A DNA stretch of 64,000 bases from Anaerolineae bacterium (GTDB lineage: Bacteria > Chloroflexota > Anaerolineae > Aggregatilineales > J027): contig WBUL01000002.1 in the NCBI GenBank assembly GCA_008933735.1, positions 62,001 to 126,000 on the forward strand, read 5' to 3'. The position numbers and the translations under genes were made by a program. Below are positions 41,885-50,800 of this stretch, one piece after another. The first letter of the stretch is position 1. Every line of letters starts with the position of its first letter. The notes beneath the pieces are model-generated. The model saw only the letters and a program-made list of their open reading frames with translations, searched no databases and was not told where the DNA came from.

Positions 41885-42997
41885 ATGGCATCAGTAACCC
41901 TGGAAGAACTCCGCAAAACTTATGACAAAAAATACTGGGCGGTGAACGGTATCTCACTCCAAATTGCCGACGGCGAACTGATGGCCCTGTTGGGGCCTTC
42001 CGGTTGTGGTAAATCCTCAACCATGCGGATGATTGCCGGGTTGGAAGAACTCACCTCCGGCAAAATCTACTTTGGCGATCAGTTGATGAATCGTGTCACC
42101 CCCAAACACCGGAATGTGGCGATGGTTTTTGAGACCTATGCCCTCTATCCCACTCTCAGCGTCTATGAGAATCTTGCCTTTCCACTGAGGTCGGCAGGAT
42201 GGAAAAACGAGGATATTGAACGGCGGGTGCGTGAAATCGTCGATATTTTGCAGGTCGAGCATCTGCTGATGCACAAGCCGCGTGACCTCAGCAGTGGTCA
42301 GTCTCAGTTGGTGGGTCTGGGGCGTGCGTTGATGCGACAGCCCAATGTTTTCGTGATGGACGAACCCATCTCGCACCTGGATACACGCCTCCGCAGCCGA
42401 ATGCGTTCCTATATCAAGCGCCTGCACATTGATCTGGGCTACACGATGCTTTACGTCACACATGACCAGGAAGAGGCGATGGCGCTGGCAGATCGCATTG
42501 CAATTATGGATCAGGGAATCATCCGGCAGATTGGCACCCCTGACGAGGTCTTTCATCACCCCAACGATCTGTTTGTGGCGGGTTTTATTGGCGAACCACC
42601 GATGAATTTCCTGGAAAGTCAGGTGGTGCACGACAATGGAAGTTATCACCTGGAGGTACATGGCCATCGCATTGCGATTCCGGCTAACCTGAAGGCAAAT
42701 GTCCAAGCCCTACCGGAGAAAATCACCATCGGGATTCGCCCCTTTTACATCGGTGTGAGTGGCACTCCCGATGAGCAGCACACATTACCCGGACGGGTCT
42801 TCATTGTAGAATCCCTGGGTGATGCTACGGTCATCAGTATTGATACCGACGACACACGACTCCAGGTCAGCCTGGAACACACCCCAGCCCTGAAATCCGG
42901 TGATGACATCTGGCTGGCCCTTGACCCGGACTACATGGTTGGCTTCGATCCGCACAGCCAGCTTGCGCTCGTCGGTCATAATGGCAGCAAAGCATGA
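41885..42997 (+). CDS. ABC transporter ATPase 2 (GlpT-like)
   Basis: A 370-residue MalK-type ATPase. Walker A is GPSGCGKSS. The signature motif is altered: LSSGQSQLVGLGRA in place of LSGGQ. Walker B is VMDEP, then ISHLD, and the switch region is YVTHDQEEAM. The second Gly of the signature is Ser, so the site may be weaker than that of ATPase 1. It starts one base after the first ATPase gene stop. Such paired unequal ATPases are characteristic of GlpSTPQV-type importers. Confidence 0.92.
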   Translation: MASVTLEELRKTYDKKYWAVNGISLQIADGELMALLGPSGCGKSSTMRMIAGLEELTSGKIYFGDQLMNRVTPKHRNVAMVFETYALYPTLSVYENLAFPLRSAGWKNEDIERRVREIVDILQVEHLLMHKPRDLSSGQSQLVGLGRALMRQPNVFVMDEPISHLDTRLRSRMRSYIKRLHIDLGYTMLYVTHDQEEAMALADRIAIMDQGIIRQIGTPDEVFHHPNDLFVAGFIGEPPMNFLESQVVHDNGSYHLEVHGHRIAIPANLKANVQALPEKITIGIRPFYIGVSGTPDEQHTLPGRVFIVESLGDATVISIDTDDTRLQVSLEHTPALKSGDDIWLALDPDYMVGFDPHSQLALVGHNGSKA

Positions 42998-43030
42998 CTG
43001 TGAACACAACAGAAAAGGAGGTTCAGAGGC

Positions 43031-44176
43031 ATGGATAATAAACAGGTAGGAGACTACGAAATTCTCTTTCATTGGAGCCATCTGGAATGGATTTTCCCTG
43101 AGGAGGCGATGAAAAAAGATTTTTATCAGCAAGAATACTGGAAAGGGGCAATGGCAGCCGGGTTCAAGACAGACCGCAGCGGCAATTATTATCTCTCTGT
43201 GCCTCGATGGGCACCGGGTATTCCGGCAACGGTCAACAAGATCGAGATGGTTGAGGGCAAACCCATGTTGGCTGCCTATCCTAGCTGGGAAATGAACCGG
43301 ATAGGCGACCCCAATGCACTGCAAAGTGTTCTTGGCTGGGAAATTGATGAGCTGAACCGGGCCTGGTTTCTGGATCAGGGCCATATCGAAGGCAAACCAT
43401 GTATCGATGGAGCACAGAAGCTGGTCTGCTGGGATATCACCGAGAACAAACTGGTCGAATCTATCAAGATACCCGACGATATCGCCTCCTATGAGGCCTC
43501 ATTTCTCAACGATGTCATGGTGGATAATGCCAATGGCTTTGTCTATATCGCTGACTCCGGCATCTTCACCGATCCGCTTCAGGGAGGGCTGATTGTCTAC
43601 AATATGCGGACGAAAGAACTCCGCCGTATTTTGCATCAGCACGAAAGCACTCAGGACGCTCCCAATTACTGGTTCAAGATAGCCGGTAAGCCGGTCTGGA
43701 AAGATCGCCCCATGCGAACGGGCGCAGATGGCATTGCGCTGTCCGCAGATCGTAAGACCCTGTACTGGTGCCCGCTGACCTCGCGGAATCTGTATGCCAT
43801 TAATACGGCCATCATCCAGAATTTCTCCACGCCTCACACAAAAATAGACGCGGCGGTTATGAATCTAGGAGACAAGGGAACCAATACCGATGGCATGGGC
43901 GCGGATAACAAGGGGAATATCTATTACACGATGCTTGAAGGGCAGGGAATTGGCATCTATAATCCTGCAACCGGGGCATATCGTCCATTTATCACCGATG
44001 AGCGAATGATCTGGGTCGATGGGATGACATTTGATAACAAAGGACATCTGATTTTTAACACCAACCGCCTGCATGAATTATTTGGCGGCGACCTGGATTG
44101 GAGTTACGAATACAATCTGGTGGTCTGGAAAGCCTTTGTGGGCGAGGATGTAAAGTCCTATCTGTATGCCGTATGA
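43031..44176 (+). CDS. Major royal jelly/Yellow-family beta-propeller protein
   Basis: A 381-residue protein of the MRJP/Yellow family, six-bladed beta-propellers also found in bacteria and related to SMP-30/gluconolactonases. Family marks are ASFLNDVMVDNANGFVYIADSG, TGADGIALSADRKTLYWCPL, NTDGMGADNKGNIYYT and IWVDGMTFDNKGHLIFNTNR. There is no clear signal peptide. AAGGAGG is upstream of the ATG. It overlaps the kinase by four bases. The function in bacteria is unknown. By the fold and by its place between an importer and a kinase, it may be a sugar lactonase or similar hydrolase. Confidence 0.85.
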   Translation: MDNKQVGDYEILFHWSHLEWIFPEEAMKKDFYQQEYWKGAMAAGFKTDRSGNYYLSVPRWAPGIPATVNKIEMVEGKPMLAAYPSWEMNRIGDPNALQSVLGWEIDELNRAWFLDQGHIEGKPCIDGAQKLVCWDITENKLVESIKIPDDIASYEASFLNDVMVDNANGFVYIADSGIFTDPLQGGLIVYNMRTKELRRILHQHESTQDAPNYWFKIAGKPVWKDRPMRTGADGIALSADRKTLYWCPLTSRNLYAINTAIIQNFSTPHTKIDAAVMNLGDKGTNTDGMGADNKGNIYYTMLEGQGIGIYNPATGAYRPFITDERMIWVDGMTFDNKGHLIFNTNRLHELFGGDLDWSYEYNLVVWKAFVGEDVKSYLYAV

Positions 44177-45666
44177 AGGGCCAGCTCCTTGCAGTTGACA
44201 TCGGAACCAGCGCAGCGCGGGCTTTGCTGTTCGACCGCAAGGCCAACCTGATTTCGCAGGTACGCAAACCATACCCGATGTTGTTTCCTCAACCGGATTG
44301 GAATGAACAAGACCCGGATACCATTACGAATGCCGTCATCGAAGCCCTGCGAGAGTCGGTTATGGCTCTCCCAGCAGACGGTCATCTGGAGGGCGTGGTT
44401 TTTTGCTCGCAGTTTTACAGTATTCTCGCCCTGAACAAAGACGGGATTCCCTTGTCAAATTCCTTAACGTGGGGAGATACGCGCAGCGCTGACCTGGCGG
44501 CCTCTCTGAGGAAGCGATTTGCATCGAACACACTTATGGCCCGAACGGGATGCCCGCTTCAGCCCCTTTACCCGATGTCAAAAATCCGCTGGCTCAAGGA
44601 AAATCTGACGCTGCCGGACACTGTAAAATTCGTTTCAATCAAGGACTATGTGCTGCTTCGCCTGACGGGTCAGCTCCTCGCGGATTGGTCAACAGCGTCG
44701 GCTTCAGGGCTGTTGGATATTACCCGTCACGAATGGGATGATGAAGCCCTGTCTATTTGCCAGATTACGCCAGATCATCTACCTGAACTTGCATCCCCTC
44801 GTCACATCATCACCCAATGGCTGCCGGACATCAGCAAATACATCGGCCTCCCATCCCATACTCCCCTGATTATTGGCGCTGGCGACGCGCCGCTGGCGAA
44901 TATCGGCGTTGGGGCCATTACTCCGGATACCCTGGCGGTTAATGTGGGAACCAGTGCTGCTGCAAGGGTGTTAATTTCAAACCCTCAAATTGATGCTACC
45001 GGCCGCCTCTGGACATATGTTGCCGATGTGGACAAATGGATCATGGGGGGCATCATCGGCGGCGGTGGAGCTGTCTATGACTGGCTGCTGAGTAAGCTGC
45101 TTTTTTCCGGTCAGCAACAGGATTATGAAGAAGCAGACCGGTTATCCGAGAGTGTTGCACCGGGCGCCGACGGTTTATTTTTCATTCCCTATTTTTCCGG
45201 CGAGCAGAGTCCTGGCTGGAATCCGAACGCTAAAGGGCTTATCTACGGGATGACCCTCCAACACGAAGCCCGGCACAGCATCCGCGCTGCACTGGAAGGG
45301 ATCACGTTTGCGCTGTTCCGTGTTGCCCGGACGATTGAAGAGGTCAGACACACCCCAGCAAAGAAGATCTATGTGACGGGCGGTTTAACCACTTCCAGAG
45401 TATGGCTTCAGATTATCACACATATCTTCGGAGCATCGGTGGTCATCCCGCAGTCGTCAGAAAGTTCAGCACGGGGAGCTGCGATTCTGGGCTGGTTGGC
45501 CCTCGGTCAGGCAAAAGATTATGCAGAATTTCACGCCTCAGAGGCGGAACCTGTGCTGTCGCCAGACAGTGAACTCCATGCTTATTACCAACAAAAGTAC
45601 GAAGCGTTTTGTGCTTTGAACAAGCGCTTACAAACATTTTTAACCAACGAGGAGACTGGACAATGA
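44173..45666 (+). CDS. FGGY-family carbohydrate kinase (gluconokinase-like)
   Basis: A 497-residue FGGY kinase. Motifs are LLAVDIGTSAARALLFDRK, FCSQFYSILALNKDG, LTWGDTRSADL, IIGAGDAPLANIGVGAI, VNVGTSAAARV and YVTGGLTTSRVWLQI. The initial ATG at 44173 overlaps the MRJP stop (ATGA) and the stop overlaps the aldolase ATG. The G-rich stretch MGGIIGGGGAVYDWL is seen in gluconate- and xylulokinases. In this operon it should phosphorylate the imported or lactonase-released sugar or sugar acid. Confidence 0.87.
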   Translation: MKGQLLAVDIGTSAARALLFDRKANLISQVRKPYPMLFPQPDWNEQDPDTITNAVIEALRESVMALPADGHLEGVVFCSQFYSILALNKDGIPLSNSLTWGDTRSADLAASLRKRFASNTLMARTGCPLQPLYPMSKIRWLKENLTLPDTVKFVSIKDYVLLRLTGQLLADWSTASASGLLDITRHEWDDEALSICQITPDHLPELASPRHIITQWLPDISKYIGLPSHTPLIIGAGDAPLANIGVGAITPDTLAVNVGTSAAARVLISNPQIDATGRLWTYVADVDKWIMGGIIGGGGAVYDWLLSKLLFSGQQQDYEEADRLSESVAPGADGLFFIPYFSGEQSPGWNPNAKGLIYGMTLQHEARHSIRAALEGITFALFRVARTIEEVRHTPAKKIYVTGGLTTSRVWLQIITHIFGASVVIPQSSESSARGAAILGWLALGQAKDYAEFHASEAEPVLSPDSELHAYYQQKYEAFCALNKRLQTFLTNEETGQ

Positions 45667-46583
45667 TTACCGGATCACTGGTTCCGAACATTACGATCTT
45701 TGACAAAGAGGGCAATCTGGACATCGAAAAAAACCGATGGCACATGGACTGGATGCTCAAAAAAGGGGCGGATGGCCTTTTTCTCACAGGATCATATGGT
45801 TCCGGGCCGATGATGACTCATGAAGAACGGGTTACCGTTTTTAAGACAGCCAAAGAAGTAGCCGCTCGATACGAAGGGAAAACACTCCTGGCTCATGTAG
45901 GCTGCATCGATACCAGGTCCACAATTGCCCTGGCAAAAGCGGCAGAAGAAATTGGTGTTGATGCGATCAGCGCAGTGCCCCCCTTCTATTACAAACACAG
46001 TGAGGAACTGATTCTCCAGTTCTATAAGGACATTATCTCATCCACGACCTTACCTGTTTTTGCCTATAATAACCCGGAGACCTCTCGTTTCACCTTTACC
46101 ATGAATACGGTGCGGAAGCTTCAGGAGATGGGCTTAGCCGGAATGAAGGACAGTCCACTTGCTGTCGGATTTGTCAGCCGGGTGTTCTACGATGCCAAAG
46201 TGAATAAAAAGAATTTCCAGATGATCCTGGGCACATCATCGGGCTGGCTGCCGTTTTACTATATGGGAGTTCGCGCCATGATTGCGGGTATGAATAACTG
46301 GGCGCCTGAAATCATCACCGCCCTGGTTAAGGCAACACAGGATGGTGACCAGGAAAAATCTGAAAAAGTGTATCTTGGCATGATGGATTTGAGCGCGAAA
46401 TTGCACTTCACAGATAGCACTATTGCTTCTCTGATGGCCCTTCATGCAAGAGGTTTTGACGCAGGTTTCCCCCGCAAGCCGATGCAGCTCCCACCGTTTG
46501 ATGACCCTAAGTATCAGGAAATCAGACAGTGGTTGGAAGCCGGCTTTGCGGATCTGGGCATGACGCTGGAAACCGGGAAGTAA
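45663..46583 (+). CDS. DHDPS/NAL-family aldolase (2-keto-3-deoxy acid aldolase-like)
   Basis: A 306-residue class I lyase. Y135 (FAYNNPE) and Schiff-base K162 (AGMKDSP) are present. The substrate loop reads LTGSYGSGPMM in place of the GTTGE of dihydrodipicolinate synthase, so a 2-keto-3-deoxy acid aldolase or NanA-like activity is more likely. The four-base overlap with the kinase fits a final cleavage to pyruvate plus an aldehyde. It is the last gene of the operon, with a hairpin 33 bases downstream. Confidence 0.88.
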   Translation: MITGSLVPNITIFDKEGNLDIEKNRWHMDWMLKKGADGLFLTGSYGSGPMMTHEERVTVFKTAKEVAARYEGKTLLAHVGCIDTRSTIALAKAAEEIGVDAISAVPPFYYKHSEELILQFYKDIISSTTLPVFAYNNPETSRFTFTMNTVRKLQEMGLAGMKDSPLAVGFVSRVFYDAKVNKKNFQMILGTSSGWLPFYYMGVRAMIAGMNNWAPEIITALVKATQDGDQEKSEKVYLGMMDLSAKLHFTDSTIASLMALHARGFDAGFPRKPMQLPPFDDPKYQEIRQWLEAGFADLGMTLETGK

Positions 46584-46615
46584 CGATCCAGGAATAAAAC
46601 TTAACAGTAGTTACC

Positions 46616-46637
46616 GGGACGATCTGAGAATCGTCCC
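46616..46637 (+). terminator. Terminator-like hairpin after the long ABC-kinase operon
   Basis: GGGACGAT (46616-46623) and ATCGTCCC (46630-46637) form an 8-base stem with a 6-base loop, followed by a weak CTTTTC stretch. It lies between the aldolase and the BMP lipoprotein gene. Confidence 0.65.
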
Positions 46638-46749
46638 AACAGCTTTTCATTAATAATTCCAAAAACTTTCGCTATTTGCCAAATATCCCTAAAATAGGCG
46701 TCATACTTGTAATCGATCCATTTGAAATAGATTGTTGGGGAATGGCGTT

Positions 46750-47811
46750 ATGCGCGGCAGTAAAATCCCAAAAATTGCCATTATCATACTGGTCATGGTG
46801 CTGGTATTATCAGCCTGCAAAGAAGATAAAAAAAACGAAGACAAACCGAAGGAAAAACTCAAAGTTGGCCTTGTGATTGATTCTGGTACAGAACTGGATC
46901 GCTCCTTCAACCAGTACAGTCTGGAAGGCGCTCAACGGGCGTCTGAGGAAAACGGGCTGGAATTTTCCTTCCTCACATCACAATCTGTAGAAGATTACGA
47001 AAGTCATGTCGAGAGTCTGATTCAGGACGGGGCGGATATGGTCGTCACGGTGGGATTCAGGATGGGAGACGCCACATCAAAATCCGCCCAACGCCATCCC
47101 AATGTCAAATTTGCGATTGTCGATAACGCCTATTTTCCCGGAGCAGGATGCCCAGAAAACGCCACCGACTGCTACAGCCAGGAAGGCGGCCTTGCAAACG
47201 TCACCAGCCTGATGTTCGCCGAAGATGAGGTTGCCTATCTGGCAGGAACACTTGCCGCGTGTGTCAGCGAGGCAGACATCATAGCAGTGGTGGCCGGCAT
47301 TGAGATTCCACCTGTGGTGCGCTTCGTGACAGGTTTCGAGAGCGGCGCAAAATCCTTCAACCCAGAAGTGACTGCCCTTCACCAATACGTACCCGACTTT
47401 AACGATCCAGCAACAGGCAAGGTGGTCGCACAGGATTTCATCAGCCAGGGCGCCGATGTGATTTTTGGCGCGGGTGGCAATACCGGTAACGGCGGTTTGC
47501 TGGCGGCTCACGAAGCTGGCCTGATGGCAATTGGCGTGGATGTTGACCAGTATTTCACTTACGAGGAGGTAAAAACGACCCTCCTTAGCAGCGCGGCCAA
47601 AAATATGGATGTGGCCGTTGAAACTGCGGTCAACGATTTTGCACAGGGCAAGCTTGAGGGCGGGATACGCACCTTCACCCTGGCAAACGGTGGTGTCGGT
47701 TTAGCGCCTTACCATGACTGGGAAGAAAAAATTCCCCAGGAATGCAAAACAGCGGTGGAAAAGGCTAAAGAAGCAGTTATCGCTGATCCGACGATCACAG
47801 GCGCAAAATAA
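46750..47811 (+). CDS. BMP-family lipoprotein (PnrA-like substrate-binding protein)
   Basis: A 353-residue binding lipoprotein. MRGSKIPKIAIIILVMVLVLSAC is a lipoprotein signal with the modified Cys at 23. The mature protein has the BMP/Med pattern: VGLVIDSGTELDRSFNQYSLEGAQRA, YESHVESLIQDGADMVVTVGF, HPNVKFAIVDN, EVAYLAGTLAA, FESGAKSFNP, ADVIFGAGGNTGNG and AIGVDVDQY. The ATG at 46750 has GGGGA nearby; a TTG at 46732 is a weaker choice. Such proteins bind nucleosides or autoinducer-like sugars. There is no permease or ATPase beside it; a histidine kinase follows five bases later, so it may feed a sensor. Confidence 0.88.
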   Translation: MRGSKIPKIAIIILVMVLVLSACKEDKKNEDKPKEKLKVGLVIDSGTELDRSFNQYSLEGAQRASEENGLEFSFLTSQSVEDYESHVESLIQDGADMVVTVGFRMGDATSKSAQRHPNVKFAIVDNAYFPGAGCPENATDCYSQEGGLANVTSLMFAEDEVAYLAGTLAACVSEADIIAVVAGIEIPPVVRFVTGFESGAKSFNPEVTALHQYVPDFNDPATGKVVAQDFISQGADVIFGAGGNTGNGGLLAAHEAGLMAIGVDVDQYFTYEEVKTTLLSSAAKNMDVAVETAVNDFAQGKLEGGIRTFTLANGGVGLAPYHDWEEKIPQECKTAVEKAKEAVIADPTITGAK

Positions 47812-47816
47812 AGGGC

Positions 47817-50800
47817 ATGGTGATAAACCGTCTGTTTGTTCGCTTTCGGCGGCAGCCTTTCTGGATTGTAACCCTGGCTTCTGCGATACCGCCGATTGTG
47901 GCAACCTTGATCCTTCTGCTGCTTTACTGGCAAACACCGGACTGGCAGTATCCTGCCCTGGCAGGAATCGCAGGTGGAATTACACTGATACATGGGGCGG
48001 CCTGGTTTATCGCGTGGAAATGGTCACATGTTGATTTTGCCACCTGGCTCATTGCGACAACTCAGGTTCTCAGTGCAGTAGCTGCCCCTCTTTTTATGAC
48101 AGATTACTGGCTGATTGGGCCATTTCTCCTGGCAGCGGTACCGATTCAAATTGGCATTTCTGATCAACTGCGCCGGATGCCAATGTTTGTGGTCTTTACC
48201 CTTTTTGGCGCGGCAGGAATGCTGGCGGTGGATTTGCTGGCGCTGTCTGACCGCATTGCAATTTTTGGGCAGCCCATCGTTAAAGTGCTGGTTATTGCCC
48301 TTTCTATGCTTTCCATTATTACCCTCTGTTTTCTGCTGTGGCTGTTTCGGCTGCGACCCCGGGCCAGCCACCGGGTGCATTATGACCTTGCCACACAGCA
48401 GTCATTATTTTTCGCAGCGATTGCCGCCGCTTCCATTGTGGTTGTCACCGGGGTACTTGTTAACCAGATACGGCAATCGCAAATTGAGCAGGTGGGAGAA
48501 AACTTCCAGATTCTCGCGGAAATTAACGCAGAACGTGTGGGCAATACCCTGGAAGAACAGGTGGATGAGTTACTCTCATTGGGGCGGCGCGAAATTGTTC
48601 TGCAAGAAGGGCTGGAGGCCGCCAACGCCGCCTACCCCGAATCGCGGGAGGAAACTCAAAAACTCCTTGCCGAAAGGGAACGGCTCTGGCAAACATCGCC
48701 TGAAACCAGTGAATTTGTTCTGCAATATCGCAGTAATCCCCAAACAATTGAATTGAGCCGATTTCGGGGTGCAGATTTGCTCTATAACAACGTTCTACTG
48801 ACCGATGTGAAAGGCGGCCTGGTCGCTGCCCAGGGGGAAAAGCCGGAAAGGTATTACTTCGGGGATGAAACCTGGTGGCAGATCGCCTGGAATAAGGGTC
48901 AGGGTGATATATACCTGGGCAATCTGCAAATTGATCCAGATACAAAAGTCACCACAATATTTATTGCCGTGGCAATCATTAGCCCACAAACCAACCGCAC
49001 CGTAGGCATCCTCGCCTCACAATATGATTTACGCGCTGTCCAGCATGAAATCAAGGTGGCGACCTCACGGGGGACGGGGCAGGTGACCCTGTTGACTTCG
49101 GACGGGCGGGTTGTCGCAGGGCAAAATGAGAGTCTAATTGGTGAAAAGGCCTGGTCAGATCTATTTTCATCAGAAATTATCCTGCCAGAAGATGGGCGCC
49201 TATCGACAAAATCCGACTGGCTTTTGGGACAAGATAGAGAAGACCATCCGGCAGTGCTCGCTTATGCCCCTTTGAAAACGACCAGCGGGGTCAAATTAGA
49301 CCCGATTCGCACCCTGGAGCTGCATATTCTGGTGAGTGATACTCAGCAAAACGCGCTGGCACAGGTCACACGTTCTTCAAAAATCGCCGGGCTGGTTGGG
49401 CTCCTGGTCACAGCGATGGTTGTTCTGGCGGCCATTGCCATTGCGCGGGTGCTGACTCGACCGATAGAAGCTCTGACAACCACCGCCGCCGCAATGAGCG
49501 CGGGCAGTCTTGACCAGCGTGCCAGACCTGTTGGGCCAATTGAACTGGTCACGCTGGCGGAATCGTTTAATACACTAACCGGGCAGCTTCGCTCCCTGAT
49601 CAGCAGTCTGCAAGACCAGGTGGAGCAGCGCACTGCCCAGCTTGAAGCCCGTGTTGAACAGCTTGCCACCCTGAATCGGATCACTCAGACGGTTGCTTCG
49701 TTTCATGACCTGGAAACCGCACTGGGGGCAGTCGCGCAAGAAATGGTTCAGCTTTTTCACGGGCACGACTGCGGGATTGCCCTGCTGGATGAGGAACACA
49801 CAGCACTGACTGTGGTAGCGGATTATTTTGGTGGAGAAGGTTTAACCAGTACGATCGGCGTTAAGATACCACTGGCTGATAACTCCTCCTTCCAGGAAGC
49901 GATTCTCAGCGGGCGGTCTATGGTCGTCCCCAATGCTCAGACGAACCCTATAGCCACTCTGATTCACGGCGTTATGCGCCGCCAGCAGGTAGAATGTCTG
50001 ATGATGGTCCCACTACTTGCACGGGGTGAAGTCATCGGGACCATTGGTATCGGCACAGACCAGCCAGGTCGAGAATTTACTCCGGCAGAAGTCTCCCTGG
50101 CAGAAACGGTAGCAGGTCAAATCGCGGTAGCCATTGAAAGAGCTCGCCTGTACACCGAAGCACAGGACGCGCGTGCCGCTGCCGAGGAAGCGAACGAATC
50201 CAAAAGTGCCTTCCTGGCAAGTGTGAGCCATGAACTCCGCACCCCACTCACCTCAGTACTGGGCTTCGCCAAGATTATCCAGAAACGGCTGGATGAACGC
50301 ATCTTCCCTCTGATCAAAGAACGTGATGCTCGCACGGAACGCACCATCACCCAGATCGCAGAAAATGTTCAGATTATTGTGGAAGAAGGCGACCGCTTGA
50401 CAGCCCTCATCAACAACGTCCTGGATTTGTCCAAGATCGAGGCAGGTAAGGTGGAGTGGGATATGCAGCCGCTGTCCATTGCAGCAGTGGCAGAACGAGC
50501 GGTTGCCGCAACAAAAGCATTGTTTGTGCACAAGAATCTAAACCTTATTTATGATGTGCCAGATACTCTCCCTCTTATTACAGGGGATAGGGATCGTTTG
50601 ATTCAGGTGGTCGTGAATCTCATTTCCAACGCGGTCAAATTCACGCCAGAGGGATCAGTCACCTGCCGTGCACGGCAGGTATACGGTGAAATCGTACTCA
50701 GCATCATGGACACCGGCATTGGAATTGCCAGCGAAGACCAGCAGACCGTCTTTGAAAAATTCAAACAGGTTGGCGATACCCTGACCGACAAGCCCCAGGG

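Noticed and set aside
48024..48380. Open frame antisense to the membrane part of the hybrid kinase
   Set aside because: Gln/His/Lys-rich composition is the usual antisense image of membrane segments.
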